Shown here: piece after piece, positions 11,988-22,085 of the stretch | Position numbering within the stretch: position 1 is the stretch's first letter | Layout of the letters: the number at the start of each line of letters is the position of its first letter | DNA from: Takakia lepidozioides | Taxonomy: Eukaryota; Streptophyta; Takakiopsida; Takakiales; Takakiaceae | NCBI GenBank assembly: GCA_030704615.1 | Contig: CM060731.1 | Coordinates: forward strand, 23,934,001-23,998,000 | Reading direction: 5' to 3' | Length of the DNA: 64,000 bases | Translations under genes and position numbers: made by a program | Notes under the pieces: generated by a model | Told to the model about the DNA's origin: nothing | What the model saw: only the letters and a program-made list of their open reading frames with translations | Database searches by the model: none

Positions 11988-12155
11988 CTGGGGAAATGGC
12001 AGCACTGATCTGCTTAGAGGCAAAGTATATGTGTTTCACCAGTGATATCCGCTTAATAAACCACTCCCCAACAAGTAGCATTGGGGCTTTGATCCATGAT
12101 GACACAAACACTCCCACCAAGAAGATAAACACAAATGATGTCACAAACCCCAGCC
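11988..12155 (-). pseudogene. Captured single exon of a COV/LCV-like membrane protein (DUF502)
   Basis: A 168-bp minus-strand exon, bounded by a TTTTGCAG acceptor and a CCAG|GTGATT donor, reads GLGFVTSFVFIFLVGVF, then VGEWFIKRISLVKHIY and ASKQISAAISP. These are hallmark segments of the CONTINUOUS VASCULAR RING / LIKE-COV family of membrane proteins involved in vascular patterning and Golgi function. The exon is 56 codons with no break, but no neighbouring COV exon was found on either side. It is therefore best read as a fragment copied into the CACTA element with intron flanks. Confidence 0.8.
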
Positions 12156-12239
12156 CTGCAAAAGCACCAACACCACGAACACCCGTGCTTGATGAGCAAC
12201 TTACAATGAACACAAACGAACAGATGCACTGGGTATAAA

Positions 12240-13560
12240 CTTTTGGCTGGGCCATGGATTTACTGCAATATGAGCAGCATCAAGTATGCATGATTCTCGA
12301 GAGCACCCCTCTCTCCATCCCTAACTTGAATTAAACGTCATGGACCAAAGACAATAACCTACTCATTGTCATGTCAAGACAAGACTTTACAAAGTCATGG
12401 TCATTAAAAGACAAAGCAACCTTACAAAGGTTCTATTTAACATCTTCTTCCCTTCAAAACATCTGATTTGATTCTTCGTTGTAGATTTCAGGGTACCTGA
12501 AATGTTTGGGTGGGAGGGTAGGAAAAGTAAGGCATTCATCATGAAATAGTAAAGAGATTTCATCACCACACATTCAAACATGATTCTCATTCCATGGAGC
12601 ATGGAAGTATTGTTCCAGAACCTGCTTACAACCACTTTAGATGAAACAAAACAAAAACAGAGCTATTTGATTTTTCAACAGGCAAAACCATGCGGTAAAA
12701 TGTTGTCCCAGATCCCTATCAACACGTCTCTACTATGTTTGAAGAAACAAGCTTACCAATTACGAACCTTATACCAGGTCAAAGAAATATCTGTTTGGAA
12801 TTTCAATAGCTTGAACCAGGTAAGAGATTATTACTCCATAGCCTTATGAATGCACTGCCATAGTAGCAAGCAACGGAAAACAAATACCAGTAAGCAGGTC
12901 TGTCTGAATTTTCCTTAAGGTGTTGTCAGGTCCTTATCAACATTTTGCCATATTTGAAAAAACAAACCCATCAAGCCCCTACTTGATACCACAAATTCTT
13001 AATCCAGAAAACCACTGTTAAGTGATTGAGTTTAATCCAAATCGTTGCAGTAACATAAATACTCAGTCACCACTGTAGCTACTGTTCACAATCAAGAGAC
13101 CAAGGGTGATAGAGAAGAGATAAACAGGGAAGAAGAAGAAAGGTTGGGCAGCCTCAGGGAAGACAAAACTCACCATGCAATTGTCACTACGACGATGCCA
13201 AAAACGAGTAACCCACATAGATAGCAGCATTGACTATGTAGCAATCATCGTTCTTGTCGCCCATGGCATCCCAGGCACACCCACTTGAGTATATGAGCCC
13301 ACCATCAACAACACAATACAAGGCAACACCACTTGACTGTATGAGCCCACCATGAACAACACAATACCACACTTGTAAGACAACAAAACAACTGCTCTCA
13401 TAAAGCCACACACAAGAAGGCAAATAAATTTTGCACACCTACGGATAATGGAGATACATTTGAACTTGTCTTCAAGCTAAACGGAGCTGAGCCACTATGA
13501 TGCTTTTATCATAACCTTCATACCTCTGTATTTTTCTTATGAACCGCTGCCCAAATCGGC
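12240..13560. other. No gene recognised; short internal duplications
   Basis: This part of the CACTA element has no recognisable coding sequence. Two diverged copies of a TGTTGTC...TATCAACA...TTTGAAGAAACAA segment lie near 12700 and 12925. A two-copy ~50-bp tandem repeat (TATGAGCCCACCAT plus CAACAACACAATAC) is at about 13280-13375. The sequence may be intron carried with the COV exon. Confidence 0.4.
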
Positions 13561-13644
13561 AAACTCTGTAGTAATGTGACACTCCAATTGGAAAACTTCA
13601 CCTGGTTTCTTAGGCAATCCGCCCCGCCTGTATCGTTGACTGAC

Positions 13645-16600
13645 ATGAAGCCTCCCTCCACCACAGCAAAGTTCATTAGCAGTAGCAGAATGGACAAACA
13701 CTCCAATGCAGTTGGGGAAGGTGGTCCGTCACTCACGCAGGAGGAGGAGGGCCTGACTGAGTATGAACGCATGCGGAAGCGGAATCTTATCCGAAACGCA
13801 GAGCGCATGAAGGAGCTCGGTCTTATCGAGGACACAGATCGGGAGTATCTCTTTCACCTTAAACCCTTATTACATTCTTTTGCTTCGCCTTCCTTTATGC
13901 AGGTAGTCTTCTTCTTTAATGTAAGAAGGTCAAATCTTTATGCTTTCTCCTCTTGCTTTTGTGTTTTTTAAGAGTCTTTGTTCATGGGGCGTCAGTCCTC
14001 TTCAGCTGCAAGTACGAAGTAGAATCTACAGTAAAATTGAAGTTGAAAGTTTCACTATGACTAGGATAAAACTAACATGTGGCAAAGTATTAGTGGAGGG
14101 GAGCAGCGTTGCCCTAGTTTTTTTTCTTAACATTCCCTCGCCTTGTAGCGAAGGGCCAAAGGCTGCAGGCACCTTGTTTTCTACGGAGGAGCGTGCAGGT
14201 TGTGTGGGACTGACGTTGCGGAAGGTGTTGTGTAGAGTGAGGCAGAAGCTGGGCCTTCGCCCTGCTCTTCAGAGGCGGAGTGCTCGGATTCAAGAGAGTG
14301 CCATGGGAGGCAACGACCGACGTCCAGTAGTGGAGTCTGACGATTCGGAGAAGAGTTTCGATAGTGAGGCGGATAGATTGTTCCAAGCAAATGAGGCCGA
14401 CGACTCGGAGGAATCAAGCGCAAAGGCAGAACCCCCATCCCCGAAACGGGTGAATGAGTTTTCCACCAAGATGCCACGATAAAACCGATGCTAGTTTTTG
14501 CTCTCTCTCCCACTCTGTTTCTTGTGTCCTTATCATTTGCATTCATTTGTTTCATGCCCAAATTCTTGGTTACCTGGTCAGTGTTGTCCTGAACGAGAGG
14601 GACGAGGGTTATGTCTTGTAGTGATTGCCAAAATGTATGTTACTTCAGGATGAGAAATGCAGGAAAGGAAGATTAGAGTTGCAGATTGCGACACTGAAAC
14701 CCCAAGTTCGACAGAAGTCTCAGCCTGTGACATATGGACATTTCACGCCACAGACTTCAAGGAGTTTTGGGTCAGCCTTTAACCTCCACAGTTACGAGTC
14801 CTTCAAGTGTTCGATATGCATGTAGGAAGTGAATGACAACAATGCCCTTAATACTTTTGAGCTACATAAGTTTTACTAACACAGACTTTGTGATCTTGTA
14901 GGATCGTGCAAAACGACAGAAGGGCTCTAATTCAAAGACCCCTACCATCCCTGTAGCCCCAATCTCTCCTGGTGGCCAAGGCTGGTTGTATGGGACTGTC
15001 GGGCAGATGTACCCTGTATCATCATCATCCTTCCAACAGCTTGCATCAGGAGGCAATTACAACCAACAGCCTCAGTACATACAGAGTCCCCAAAGCCCAC
15101 AGACAGGTAGTTTCAACCAGCGCCCCCCCCCCATGCCGGGTTACTTGAACCCATACTCAAACTTGCCACCCTCACAGCAGCCCCCTTTCCGGGGTGCTCC
15201 GGTGCAGTTTGGAAACCAGCCTGGCTTTCACAACTTTGGGAGCAACAACCAGCCTCCTGTGTTGCCGTTTCCTTACCAACAACAATAGAGCCAACATGGT
15301 GGTGCAATGGGGCAAGCTGCCCACCCAAATTGGGGGCTTGTGGGAGGATGGGGTGCTGGACCTGTACGTGATGCCGTCGTCAAGGGCAAAGCAGCAGCAA
15401 AGGATGTACAGCCAGCAGTGGAGGGGGCAGCAGCAAAGGCGCGAAGGGCAGAGCTTCGACGGGAAGCAAGGAAAGACGATAAGGACTTGCAGGAGCAGTG
15501 GAAGCGCAGTGCCTCAGAAGGTCAGCCTGTCTACACAATTACTACTACTAAGATAGGTGACATTGCGAAGGGGAAGTCGAAATGGCAAACAAAGATAAAA
15601 GGCCACGTTATACGCTGTCTTGACTTTGGGGCTAGGGGAATTAAACACCAGAATGAGGATAAGATAAATTTCATTGTCAAGGAGATGCAAATTGAGTTCC
15701 GGTATGCACCATTTCCTCTGAAGGCAAACGCAGTTCGTACTTACATAATGAATTTCATGAAGAGTGAGAGATCTCGCTGGAAGAGAGAGTGGACTGCACA
15801 CAATCCCAGGCCCGATGATTGTCCTCCACACGCGTGGAAGAGCTTGGTGGGATGGTGGTCATCGAAAGAGGGCCAGGAGGAGGCCGAAGACAAGGCTGCA
15901 TCTCGTGCTGTAGTAAAAAAAAGAAGCCACGTTGGACGGGTTGGAATTGCAGGGACAACAGCCAAATTGGTAAGATGACTTATATGTATATTGCATGGGT
16001 TGACGCAATTTGTAATTTTGCCACTTCAATGTCTGCGGTCACCTAATGGGTCTTGTTGTGGCTGTACACAGGGGAAAGAAAGCGAAGGAAGCCCATCCAT
16101 TCAGGCCTTAACTGCAGCGTTGACAACTCCCAAAGGATACTCGAAGACTTGAAGTGCAAGGGTAAGACTATCTAACTTATAACTCAGGTTTGGGGCTTCA
16201 TGCTTGGAGCACCTTTTATTTTTTCCTGGTAGTGGATTGGGGAATATGGAGGAGAGAGAGTGGAGATGAAGGAGGCTGGATGGAGATGATGTGATTGAAG
16301 ACTGTGGGGAGGAGGCTACCATTTGGAATGTTGGTGCTGGAGATATGGTAATTAAACACAGAGCTAGTAGTTGTTTGAGGTATCTGGTGATGATGCTCAT
16401 TGGGGCGTAACTGCTGCAACCTGCCCCTGATGTCTAGTACATGTCTTTGGGTATTTTGTCAGTCACTAACTTGTAGCATCTCCACGTTAGGTCAATGATT
16501 TTGTGGACGCTGCTATACGCTTGGTGAAAAGGCTCAGACCTCTGCAGCAATTAACCATGAACTGAAGTAAGGGAAATTAATCCGTACGCTTTCTTTTGGT

Positions 16601-18853
16601 TCCTTAAAGATGGGTTTCCATTAGGTCTAGTAGTTGTTTGTGTCGTTTTGATATTTAGTTGTTGTGGCTGCTTGTAATGACTGACCAGGAGCTGAATAGG
16701 TATCCTATTGTTGTCGTGATAGAACACGAGCTGCAGCTGAAGGGAGGAAACGTGTGGATTTAGTTTTGGCTTCATCATGAATGGCGCATCACCCAGAGTA
16801 GCAGCTGTTCTTGTTCTCCTCGATGTTTGAGTGCTGGGAGGTTGGAAGTCATGGAAACAAGGGGTTAAGAGTTTATTTATAGGGTCGTGGCAAGGCTGGT
16901 TATTTTACATACTCGAATGCAGTTGCATTCATTTGTACACGTCTCTTCATTGGTGGCCATGGCTGCTGACCATCATTCGTGGCCGTTGCTAAATAATTGT
17001 CAAAGATACAATGTCGGCTTTGCCTGGTTTTTGGTGCCTCTTTGACATGTGGTCCCTGTTGTTGTACTGTGCAACCTGAGCCCTTGGGAACCTGTGGAAG
17101 TCTCTTCATGTGTTTTGTTTTTCCCTCTGTCTCTACCTCTCTATTTCTCTTGGGCAAACCACATGCAGGTTCTATTGCTGATGACGTTGGGATGTCTGCA
17201 GGGGTCCGGGAGTGCGCTGTCACAGCAGCTGGAGGGAATCACGAGTTGGAGAAGTGGAGTGGATTCACGGCTGAATGACATGTCAGCAGAGATAGTTGAG
17301 AGTCGACGAGAGGTTAAGGACATGATGGCGTTGGTGCTCAAAGCAATGAGTGATGCTGCCATGGTTCTTAAAGTGTCGCCTCCCCGTGGGCAAGAAGCTC
17401 CTACAGACACAGGTAAATTACCCCCTGCCTCAGCTATTGCTAGGAAGAGTCTAGGATCTGCATTTAAAGATGCAGAAGAAGGGGGGGGGATCACCTGCTG
17501 GGGGCCTTGCCGAGCCACCCAACGCAAAAGTAATTTCGCTCGAGTCCAAGGAGTGTGGTTCAGAACGTGACGTAGAGGTTGTACAGCTGGAGAGTAGCAA
17601 GCGGATGAAGGGAGGAGGCAAGGAAACAGGAGAAGCCCTTACAAAATGCTCTGGGGAAAGTGAAGTGGCACGCGCCACGCCTGGTGGGACACATACAGCG
17701 TCTGATGATCCCAGTAAATCCAAAGATTCTAGTTCACAATGTGAGGAAAAGGTCGCAGAGATGGACAACAACAAGAGGGTGAAGGGAGGAGCTAAGGAAA
17801 AAGGTAATAGAAGAGGCGGGGTCCCGGTGAAGTTGAAAGCCGGGCAGACTTTGAACCTTTCCTCATCTGCAATTGCTTTGGAAGGTCATGTTGCACAAGG
17901 GGAGAGTTGTCAGGGAGGAAAGGATAAGGGTGGGGGGGGTGCAAAGAGGAAAATAGGTGGCAGAGCCCAGCAGCTGCCGTCTGATGGTGGTGAAGATGTC
18001 CCCACTCCAGAGGGCACCCACAGTATGGAGAGCAAACATTCCTCACCTGGCAAAGTACACCATTCAGAACAAGAGGTAATATTTCTTCCTATCCATCAAT
18101 TTATTACCTCAACGCATTCCTCTCTTAATGTTGGCTTGAAACAACGGAGAGGTATGTTGGTTGCCTTTGCTGGAGCTCATGGAAGGTGATGACAACTGAT
18201 GACATTAGCCTGGATGGTTGCAGCACTGAGAGCCTTGGTGGCTACAAAGGGGGTTGATGTGAACGGTAGCATTTTTGCGCTTTGTTCCATGCTGTCTGAT
18301 TCATGGGTACATATTTTTTTGGTGGCAGAGGTCTGACTTACAATGCAAGGAACTGTGTGATGCACGGCCAACAACCAACCGGCCTGCAACTCGAGGACAT
18401 GCCAGTGCTGCTTGGGCTGAGAGTGCCCCACCCATAGCGGTAATTTGATCTTTCCTTGATGTTTGCAGTTTTCGAACATTGCGGTTTTATTGCAAGTACG
18501 TATTGCGGAGACTAGACTGTTCGTTTCATCTTTGGTTTGATTTGAAGTCTGAACTGTCGATATTGAACTGCTAGTGTGTTGGCATGCAGTTTAAGAAAGG
18601 ATACAAGGTCTATTTGCGCAGCTTTAAGAAAGTAGGTCTGGTTGTTGGTTGGGGCAAGATTGTTGGGGTTTATGGCAAAGTGGGCTCGTTGCCAGATGGG
18701 TACTATAGTGTTCAAGTTGAAAATGCTATTGAGCCAACGCACCTTATACCTTCTTGCAACACCGAGGCTTCTGATAGTGAGGTCACTTTGGGTGACATGG
18801 TAGGCACCACCGTTCTGTGGAACTACAAGTTCCTGAATTCATTCACGAAATGA
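13645..18853 (+). pseudogene. Decayed multi-exon CACTA/Ptta-type transposon gene
   Basis: Plus-strand exons can be traced. The first (13645-13902) reads YERMRKRNLIRNAERMKELG and ends at an ATGCAG|GTAG donor. About 14150-14480 has RRSARIQES and an acidic Ser-rich region. 14902-15969 runs from a TTGTAG acceptor through a Gln/Pro-rich region to a basic block (MNFMKSERSRWKREW, PHAWKSLVGWW) resembling the plant transposase Ptta/En-Spm family, ending at TTG|GTAAGA. About 17170-18080 is a coiled-coil and Lys/Ser-rich part. 18590-18853 follows GCATGCAG and ends in TGA, with YKVYLRSFKKVGLVVGWGKI. Damage includes one TAG at 15286-15288 within a Gln run and a frameshift at an 8-base G run near 17480. 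I assign it as the accessory gene of the CACTA element; the family call is moderate. Confidence 0.55.
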
Positions 18854-19555
18854 TTCCGATGTTCTCTTGACATGTCCACGATAGTGCTGGACCTAGCTGA
18901 AAAGCAAATTTTCCTTACTCAATGACTTAACTTGGGCAGTGATCTATGGATATGGCAACATGGGCGCTCGATGTGGCCAAAACTTGTTTTGCAAAACACT
19001 CTTGATATAAGCCAGTTTTGAGCCATCCAAATGTTCCGGGTTCCTGCCATGTATTTGTATTCTATGTTTTGTTGTATTTGTAAGATATTTTCAATGCAGT
19101 GCAGCGAATCAAAAATTTAAATACAAAACCCACTAATTCACATATATATTCATATAAAATAAAAAGTAAATAAATAAAATAACAGAATCCACAAAAACAA
19201 AAACAAACAAATATTAAACAAAAAGCCTCCCTAATTTCAAAATATATTTAATATTTATAGTTTTAATATTTATGTACACCCTAGAGTGAAATATATTTAT
19301 TAAAATATGTCCTCTTTTATTGCTTCACAGTAAAATACTACATTATACACAGTCAAGCGAACTCACTATCACTGTGACAGTCGAACCGTATACTAAAAAT
19401 CATGGCACACAGTCATTATGTTCCACTGATACAGTCATAGTATAGTAGAAGATATATACCATGCTACTCGACAGTACTTCACTTTACTATATACAGTAGC
19501 CTTCCACGCAAAATAGTAATAATTTCTGTAGTTTGAGTAGATTACAATCACTTAA
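18854..19555. other. AT-rich right arm of the CACTA element
   Basis: No coding sequence is visible after the TGA of the transposon gene. From about 19080 to 19320 the sequence is strongly AT-rich, with A-rich stretches and several AATATTTA words. It leads into the subterminal repeat array. Confidence 0.5.
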
Positions 19556-19845
19556 AGTCAAACATGTCATCCCGTACTTTACTACACGTCATACTTCAGT
19601 TAAACCACTTTACTTGATGTCCTCACACTGAGGTTAAGCCACTTTACTACACGTCATACGTCCACGTCATACTTCAGTTAAACTACGTTACTGTACGTCA
19701 TTCATCCACGTCATACGACTGTAGAACCACTTCACTATACATCATGCATCCACATTATAATTCAGTTAAACCACTTTACTACACGTCATAGCCACGTCGC
19801 ATCCATGTCACATCCACGTCATACTGTGCTGCCTACACGTCGCAA
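19556..19845. repeat. Subterminal array of ACGTCATA and CACTTTACT words
   Basis: About ten copies of ACGTCATA/ACGTCAC-like words alternate with CAGTTAAACCACTTTACT-like words in one orientation, ending roughly 180 bp before the right CACTA terminus. Arrays of short direct repeats next to the ends are where En/Spm transposases bind. The role here is inferred from position. Confidence 0.75.
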
Positions 19846-20151
19846 CTTGGTTTTACCGTCACATTTCACTGTCAGAACCTGGCATATGGATTCGACTCCT
19901 TGACTGAAACGACTTGACCTTTGTCACGCATGTTCGACTATGGAGGCTGGGAGTAAAAATGTCGCAGACGACTCAAAAATGAGTCAAATACAGAGTCGAA
20001 AAGCCCAGCTTATATTGTAGTGATAGTATTGATTTTATTTTTCAATACCAGGACCCGGCTGGTATTAAAAAAGGTAAGACTCGCCCAACACTGGTACATA
20101 CATCTAGTATATGTGAAAGAGTTCAATAGGGGATATTTATAGTGTATTATA

Positions 20152-20420
20152 GAGACAAAATTCAATATTAAGAGTTTTGACATTTCATTAGCTATTACCA
20201 TTATCATATATATAATATACATAAATAATATCGTAATGTATCAGTAAATTGCAACATATTCACCACAAAACCAAAGAGTTGCACTTGTAACGGTTTTGTA
20301 AACTAGACAAACCATTGATTTATGTTTTGTGGTTCTATCATAATTAATATTTAGAAATGTTGTAACATTTACACTGAATGTGTGAAGAAAAGAAAAGAAA
20401 AACAATATTAGAGAAAATTT
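20152..20420. repeat. Diverged direct repeat, left copy (partner 21888-22085)
   Basis: Segments starting near AGACAAAATTCAATATTAAG here and AGACAAGAGATAAAAATCCAAC at 21890 align through TTTTGA-ATTTCAT, an AT-rich core and a TGTGAAGAA...AATATTAGAG end. They flank the 98-bp tandem array and the GTGTAAC repeats. They could be old LTR-like or duplicated borders; no TSD was found. Confidence 0.45.
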
Positions 20421-20670
20421 GACAGAAATGAACAATGTTGAAGTTCAAAGGAAGGGTTTTATTTTTATAAAAAAATTAACAAGGAAATTTAAAATATTTA
20501 AACATAAAAACTAAATAGATTTATAATTATACCTTTAGTATCTATAGAGTTTCTTTTTATTTTCATTTGTTTTTGGTAAGGAAGCCCTTTAGAGCTTTAT
20601 ATCTGAAGGGAAAACAATTTAAAACCCTTACGTGCCCCAAGGCTGCTAAACACACGGGAGACCGTGATGG

Positions 20671-21056
20671 AGATACCAAGGGAACAGTAGCTAAGAAAGG
20701 ATATCCACGACCGAGAGCACGGGATGAAGCAAGACTCCATTGGGGGGAACTTCTAGAGTGCTGGTTGCAGATACCAAGGGAACAGTAGCTAAGAAAGGAT
20801 ATCCACGACCGAGAGCACGGGATGAAGCAAGACTCCATTGGGGGGAACTTCTAGAGTGCTGGTCGCAGATACCAAGGGAACAGTAGCTAAGAAAGGATAT
20901 CCACGACCGAGAGCACGGGATGAAGCAAGACTCCATTGGGGGGAACTTCTAGAGTGCTGGTCGCAGATACCAAGGGAACGGTAGCTAAGAAAGGATAGCC
21001 CCGAGCCACAGCACGGGACCCCATTGGAGGGACTTGTAGAGTGTTGGAAGACAGCT
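20671..21056. repeat. Tandem repeat, 98-bp unit, four copies
   Basis: Units start at 20671, 20769, 20867 and 20965. Copies 1-3 are almost identical (AGATACCAAGGGAACAGTAG at the start, TTCTAGAGTGCTGGT at the end); the fourth is diverged and shortened. The near identity points to recent amplification. Confidence 0.95.
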
Positions 21057-21599
21057 TACAGAGTGTGTAACCCGAGTTTTTTTATGTGTATTTATAACAT
21101 AGTAGTATGTGGAGGACACTAATTGAGCCCACCCCCCAAAGGGAACAGTAGCTGCAAAGTGAAGTGGCTCTTTTGTTATGCCGCCCTTGGCCGGAGTCCT
21201 CTCTCTCGAGAACACTATACAAATAAGGTAAGACCTTAATGCACTCGTGCCATATGAAGATTTCGGCGGCTGGGCTCCTCCGGCAGGACCCCTGTCAAAT
21301 CCTCCCCAACCCCTCTTATCTCCCACTTATTTCTCTATTAAATACTGAAGAATCCAGAAGGGTGTCATGCAGTGGTGAGGAGTGTGCTAGTAAGGTGATT
21401 GCAGTGCAGGCGATGCAATTACAGATCCAATTCTTGATGGGAGGCTATTGTAGTGTAAACCCGGTACATCATCAGCACCCGGTGTAATCCCCTGTAACCT
21501 TGGAGAAGTGTCTTGTGTGTAATTCTTCTTAGTCCATTTATATAACTTAGCCAAATTTGGACTTAGTCAAATTTTGAGAACAAGTGTGAGTGACACCAA

Positions 21600-21720
21600 G
21601 TGGAGTTACACTCCATTCCGTGTAACCCCAAGTGGAGTTATACATCCCGTCGTGTAATCCAATGTAACCCCAAGTGGAGTTACACTTCCCACCGTGTAAC
21701 CCGGTGTATTCCCGCCTGGA
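21600..21720. repeat. Near-palindromic GTGTAACCCCAAGTGGAGTTACAC repeat
   Basis: The words GTGTAACCCC, AAGTGGAGTTACAC and TCCC..CGTGTAA recur three times in about 120 bases. Each copy can fold because GTGTAAC pairs with GTTACAC. A related GTGTAAT..CCTGTAACC lies at about 21480. No gene is near. Confidence 0.7.
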
Positions 21721-22085
21721 GTTTACACTCCTTCCTTCAATTCCATGTCACTCTCAAGAGAGAGTGGGAAAGATTTGACATGCCAGAAACCAACGTATCG
21801 TCCTATCAGAGGTTGCACGTGTGCATTAAGTTCTTACCCCATTTCTAGTATTCTTCGTAATATGTCTATATTTTCAATTATCCAAAATATAGACAAGAGA
21901 TAAAAATCCAACATTAAAGATTTTGAAATTTCATACTATTATTATATTTATAATATATATTATAATAATATAATAGGTATTTGAAACATGCTCACAATCA
22001 AATATTCAAAAGTGCTTTTACATTTTATATTATATATGTGAAGAACCAAAAGAAAGAAAGTAAGTAATATTAGAGCAGATTGGAT

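Larger units (their letters stand above)
7826..20022. mobile_element. 12.2-kb CACTA (En/Spm) element with captured gene fragments, TSD ATA
   Basis: The left end reads CACTACAACACACCC and the right end TTGTAGTG, its inverse. The 3-bp duplication ATA at 7823-7825 and 20023-20025 is exact. CACTA ends with a 3-bp TSD define the superfamily. Both subterminal zones are rich in TTGAC/TCGAC words, and the right one has an ACGTCATA array. Inside lie a PPR pseudogene, an eIF4A last exon, a COV-like exon, a Transpos_assoc-like ORF and a long broken plus-strand transposon gene. No recognisable catalytic tnp2-type transposase was found, so the copy is probably non-autonomous. Confidence 0.85.
5944..20093. 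mobile_element. hAT-type element, TSD GTACATAC, hosting nested insertions
   Basis: The sequence GTACATAC at 5936-5943 recurs exactly at 20094-20101. Just inside are short inverted ends: CACTGTTGG on the left, CCAACACTG on the right, which match as inverted repeats at 8 of 9 positions. An 8-bp duplication with CA[G/C]TGTTGG ends is typical of hAT elements, and the second hAT in this window has nearly the same ends. Subtracting the CACTA insertion leaves about 2 kb of original element, with repeated GACCCGG and GGTATT words near both ends. No hAT transposase remains, so this is probably a non-autonomous copy. It contains two MITEs, a Copia fragment and a 12.2-kb CACTA element. Confidence 0.78.
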
